Assembly (NCBI GenBank): GCA_039026555.1
Contig: JBCCMB010000116.1
Coordinates: 1-9,042, forward strand
From: JBCCMB01 sp039026555
GTDB taxonomy: Bacteria; Pseudomonadota; Alphaproteobacteria; Caulobacterales; Hyphomonadaceae
Length of the DNA stretch: 9,042 nucleotides
Reading direction: 5' to 3'
Shown here: positions 6,073 to 9,042 of the stretch, one piece after another
Numbering within the stretch: position 1 is the stretch's first letter
Layout: each line of letters begins with the position of its first letter
The notes under the pieces: model-generated
The model's input: only the letters and a program-made list of their open reading frames with translations
The model's database searches: none
Told to the model about the DNA's origin: nothing
Made by a program: the position numbers and the translations under genes

Positions 6073-7366
6073 GGATCGTATCTTCACCAATCTCTACGGC
6101 CATCATGATTGGTCGTTGGAAGGCGCAAAGAAGCGCGGCGCGTGGAATTCCACCAAAGAGCTGATGCAATTCGGCCCGGAATGGATTTGCGACCAGATTA
6201 AAGCGTCGGGTTTGCGCGGGCGGGGCGGCGCAGGGTTCCCGACCGGCCTTAAATGGACCTTCATGCCCAAAGAGGTGAAGGATCGGCCGCATTATCTCGT
6301 TGTGAATGCGGATGAGAGCGAGCCTGGCACGTGTAAAGACCGCGACATCATGCGCCATGATCCGCATTTGCTGATCGAGGGGTGTTTGATCGCCTCCTTC
6401 GCGATGCGCGCGAACGCTTGTTACATCTACCTACGCGGCGAATACATTTTTGAACGCGAGCGTTTGGAAGCGGCGGTCGCCGAAGCCTATCAGGCGGGTC
6501 TTGTCGGCAAGAATGCGTGCGGGTCGGGCTGGGATTTCGACATTTACGTCCATCATGGCGCCGGCGCGTATATTTGCGGTGAGGAAACGGCGCTTCTGGA
6601 AAGTCTGGAAGGTAAAAAGGGCCAGCCGCGCTTAAAGCCGCCATTCCCCGCCAATGCGGGCCTTTATGGTTGTCCGACCACGGTGAACAATGTGGAATCG
6701 ATCGCTGTCGCGCCGACGATTTTGCGCCGCGGGGCGGGCTGGTTCGCCGGTTTTGGACGTCCCAACAATACAGGCACCAAAGTCTTCTGCGTTTCCGGCC
6801 ATGTGAAAAAGCCGTGCAATGTGGAAGAGGAGATGTCCATTCCGCTTAAGACCTTGCTGAACGAGCATTGCGGCGGCGTGACAGGCGGTTGGGAAAATTT
6901 GAAAGCGGTAATCCCGGGTGGATCATCTGTCCCGTTGATTCCAAAAGACATTTGCGACGATGTTTTGATGGATTTCGACGCGCTGAAAGACGTCAAGTCT
7001 GGCCTCGGCACGGCGGCGGTGATCGTGATGGATCAATCCACCGACGTCATTAAAGCGATCGCGCGGATCAGCTATTTTTATAAGCATGAAAGCTGCGGTC
7101 AGTGCACGCCGTGTCGCGAAGGGACGGGCTGGATGTGGCGCGTCTTAAACCGCATGGCGAGAGGCGAGGCGGAAGCGGGTGAGATCGACACGCTTCTGGA
7201 TGTCGCCAGCCAGGTGGAGGGCCACACGATTTGCGCGCTTGGCGACGCCGCGGCCTGGCCGATCCAAGGTCTGATCCGCCATTTCCGCCATGAGATCGAA
7301 GAACGCATCACCAGCTATCGCATCGGCCGCCCGCACGTGCAGGGCGCTATAGTGGCGGCGGAGTAG
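6059..7366 (+). CDS. nuoF: NADH-quinone oxidoreductase subunit F
   Basis: NuoF (51 kDa family) is the entry point of complex I: it binds NADH and FMN, takes the hydride and passes electrons to its 4Fe-4S cluster N3. From ATG 6059 the product has 435 residues. The glycine-rich GRGGAGFPTG at 54-63 and GAGAYICGEETAL at 167-179 belong to the FMN and NADH sites. N3 ligands are Cys346, Cys349 and Cys352 in ESCGQCTPC plus Cys392 in HTICALGD. Two ATG codons stand in tandem at 6056 and 6059. I chose 6059 because the AAAGG at 6046-6050 is then better spaced and the protein begins MLLDRDRIFTNLYG, like alphaproteobacterial relatives. The start lies inside the preceding small gene; nuoG follows after three bases. 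Confidence 0.98.
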   Translation: MLLDRDRIFTNLYGHHDWSLEGAKKRGAWNSTKELMQFGPEWICDQIKASGLRGRGGAGFPTGLKWTFMPKEVKDRPHYLVVNADESEPGTCKDRDIMRHDPHLLIEGCLIASFAMRANACYIYLRGEYIFERERLEAAVAEAYQAGLVGKNACGSGWDFDIYVHHGAGAYICGEETALLESLEGKKGQPRLKPPFPANAGLYGCPTTVNNVESIAVAPTILRRGAGWFAGFGRPNNTGTKVFCVSGHVKKPCNVEEEMSIPLKTLLNEHCGGVTGGWENLKAVIPGGSSVPLIPKDICDDVLMDFDALKDVKSGLGTAAVIVMDQSTDVIKAIARISYFYKHESCGQCTPCREGTGWMWRVLNRMARGEAEAGEIDTLLDVASQVEGHTICALGDAAAWPIQGLIRHFRHEIEERITSYRIGRPHVQGAIVAAE

Positions 7367-7369
7367 GAT

Positions 7370-9042
7370 ATGAGCGACACTTTCAAACTCGTCGTCGACG
7401 GTACGGAAGTCGACGTTCCGCGCAATTACACGCTGCTTCAGGCGTGTGAAGAGGCGGGCGCCGAGATCCCTCGGTTTTGCTATCACGAACGGCTGTCCAT
7501 CGCTGGTAATTGCCGGATGTGTTTGGTCGATTGGGTGGGCGCGCCGAAGCCGATCGCCTCCTGCGCGCAGACGGTCGGCGATATGCGGCCTAATCCGGAT
7601 GGGTCTCCTCCGAACATCTCCACGACGTCCGAGCGGGCGATCAAAGCCCGAAATGGCGTGATGGAATTTTTGCTGATCAACCATCCGCTGGATTGTCCGA
7701 TTTGCGATCAAGGCGGCGAGTGCGATCTGCAGGATCAGGCCATGGCCTATGGCCGCGCCGGCTCGCGATACGAAGAAAATAAGCGTGCGGTCGACGACAA
7801 GCAGATGGGGCCCCTGGTCAATACGATTATGACGCGCTGCATTCAATGCACGCGCTGCGTGCGTTTTGCAGCCGAAGTGGCCGGCGTCGAAGAAATCGGC
7901 ATGGCCGCACGCGGCGAAGATGCTGAAATTACGACGTATTTGGAAAAATCACTCACTTCGGAATTGTCCGGTAACGTCATCGATTTGTGTCCGGTTGGCG
8001 CGCTGACGTCCAAGCCTTACGCATTCAACGCGCGGCCATGGGAGCTGCGCAAAACCGAGAGCATTGACGTGATGGACGCGCTGGGTTCCGCCATTCGGGT
8101 CGATGTTCGGGGCAGCGCCGTGATGCGCATCCTTCCGCGCGTCAATGAAGAGATCAATGAAGAGTGGATCTCGGACAAAACCCGATTTGTGTGGGATGGC
8201 TTGGGCCGCCAGCGCCTCGATAAGCCTTATTTGCGCGATGCGGACGGCAAGCTCAAACCGGTAAGCTGGCAGGATGCTTTAGGCGCCGTTGCGGAGCGTT
8301 TGAAAGGCGATGCACCCAAGATCGCTGCGATCGCAGGCGATTTGGCGTGCGCGGAAGGCATGAAGGCGACGCTGGATTTGATGCGGTCGCTGGGCGTGCA
8401 GTCGACGGATTGTCGCCAGGACGGCGCTAAGATCGGAATTGCGTCGGACGGATCTGTCATGCCGCGGGAAAGCTATCTGTTCAATTCCACGCTAATGGGC
8501 GTTGAAGACGCCGATGCGCTCCTGCTAATCGGCGTGAACCCGCGCGTGGAAGCGGCGGTGTTCAACGCGCGCATCCGCAAATCCTGGATCCATAACGAAT
8601 TGAAAATCGGCGTGATCGGACCCCAAATCGATCTCACCTATGATGTCGACTATCTGGGCGCGGGGCCCGAAAGCCTTGCGGCGCTCAAGCCGGGCGACAA
8701 ATTCTACGATGTCTTGAAATCCGCCGAGCGGCCGATGATTATTGTCGGTCAAGGCGCGCTGGCGCGGGGCGATGGAGCCGCCGTCTTGAGCGCTGTCTCT
8801 CAACTCGCCGCCGATGTCGGCGCACACGGCGAGGGTTGGAACGGATTTAACGTCCTACACAACGCTGCGTCTCGGGTCGGCGGTCTGGATATGGGCTTTT
8901 TGCCGGGCGAAGGCGGGCGCGATATCGCCGGGGCTTTGACCGGCGCCCAAGCCGGTGAGGTTGAAACACTGTTCTTGCTGGGCGCAGACGAGATCGACGC
9001 CCAACATTTTGGCGACGCGTTTGTGGTCTATATCGGGTCTCA
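7370..9042 (+). CDS. nuoG: NADH-quinone oxidoreductase subunit G (3' end outside window)
   Basis: NuoG (75 kDa family) carries a chain of iron-sulfur clusters leading from the NADH module towards quinone. The first 557 codons are present; alphaproteobacterial members are near 690 residues. The 2Fe-2S N1b ligands are Cys37, Cys48, Cys51 and Cys65. N5 uses His105 with Cys109, Cys112 and Cys118. N4 uses Cys157, Cys160 and Cys163 in RCIQCTRC and Cys207 in LCPVGA. No cysteine occurs from 208 to 326, so the N7 cluster found in E. coli and Thermus is absent, as in mitochondria. The molybdopterin-oxidoreductase-like domain without cofactor follows from about 225. ATG 7370 is three bases after the nuoF stop, with GGAG just upstream. 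The frame is unbroken to the edge. Confidence 0.97.
   Translation, partial: MSDTFKLVVDGTEVDVPRNYTLLQACEEAGAEIPRFCYHERLSIAGNCRMCLVDWVGAPKPIASCAQTVGDMRPNPDGSPPNISTTSERAIKARNGVMEFLLINHPLDCPICDQGGECDLQDQAMAYGRAGSRYEENKRAVDDKQMGPLVNTIMTRCIQCTRCVRFAAEVAGVEEIGMAARGEDAEITTYLEKSLTSELSGNVIDLCPVGALTSKPYAFNARPWELRKTESIDVMDALGSAIRVDVRGSAVMRILPRVNEEINEEWISDKTRFVWDGLGRQRLDKPYLRDADGKLKPVSWQDALGAVAERLKGDAPKIAAIAGDLACAEGMKATLDLMRSLGVQSTDCRQDGAKIGIASDGSVMPRESYLFNSTLMGVEDADALLLIGVNPRVEAAVFNARIRKSWIHNELKIGVIGPQIDLTYDVDYLGAGPESLAALKPGDKFYDVLKSAERPMIIVGQGALARGDGAAVLSAVSQLAADVGAHGEGWNGFNVLHNAASRVGGLDMGFLPGEGGRDIAGALTGAQAGEVETLFLLGADEIDAQHFGDAFVVYIGS

Noticed and set aside
7145..7846. A 233-codon open frame on the minus strand
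   Set aside because: It lies wholly antisense to nuoF and nuoG, both of which have complete family motifs; such long shadow frames are common in GC-rich DNA, and the translation looks like no protein I know.

Overview
The window is chromosomal DNA, most likely from an alphaproteobacterium. The evidence is a nuo operon of mitochondrial type: separate nuoC and nuoD, NuoE with a long C-terminal extension, NuoG without the extra N7 cluster ligands of the E. coli protein, and very close gene packing. The GC content is moderately high. The promoter-like sequence before nuoA, a lone CtrA-type half-site and a neighbouring flavin-dependent halogenase would fit Caulobacterales or Hyphomonadaceae relatives. 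That narrower placement is inference only.

Layout. (1) Positions 1-1386, minus strand: most of a flavin-dependent tryptophan-halogenase-family gene whose 3' end runs off the left edge. (2) Positions 1387-2077: a gap of about 690 bp with no convincing protein gene. It is not featureless. It holds a near-perfect palindrome that reads as an intrinsic terminator on the minus strand and also overlaps a promoter-like element on the plus strand. Next comes a stretch of about 125 nt that can fold into a closed, branched RNA, then an exact DnaA-box sequence, an AT-rich tract, and finally a TTGACA-type promoter for nuo. (3) Positions 2078-9042, plus strand: nuoA, nuoB, nuoC, nuoD, nuoE, a 74-residue two-helix membrane protein gene, nuoF, and the first 557 codons of nuoG, which continues past the right edge.

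How the genes work together. NuoE, NuoF and NuoG form the NADH-oxidising module of respiratory complex I. NuoF binds NADH and FMN and holds cluster N3. NuoE holds N1a. NuoG carries N1b, N5 and N4 in this window. NuoB (cluster N2), NuoC and NuoD form the connecting module that passes electrons to quinone, and NuoA is a membrane subunit next to the quinone chamber. All cluster ligands and quinone-site residues that I could check in the visible parts are present, so the complex looks functional. Almost every junction overlaps or is separated by a few bases, pointing to one transcript with coupled translation.

The best candidates for something undescribed are the structured intergenic RNA region and, less so, the small membrane protein gene inside the operon. 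The complex I genes themselves are conventional.
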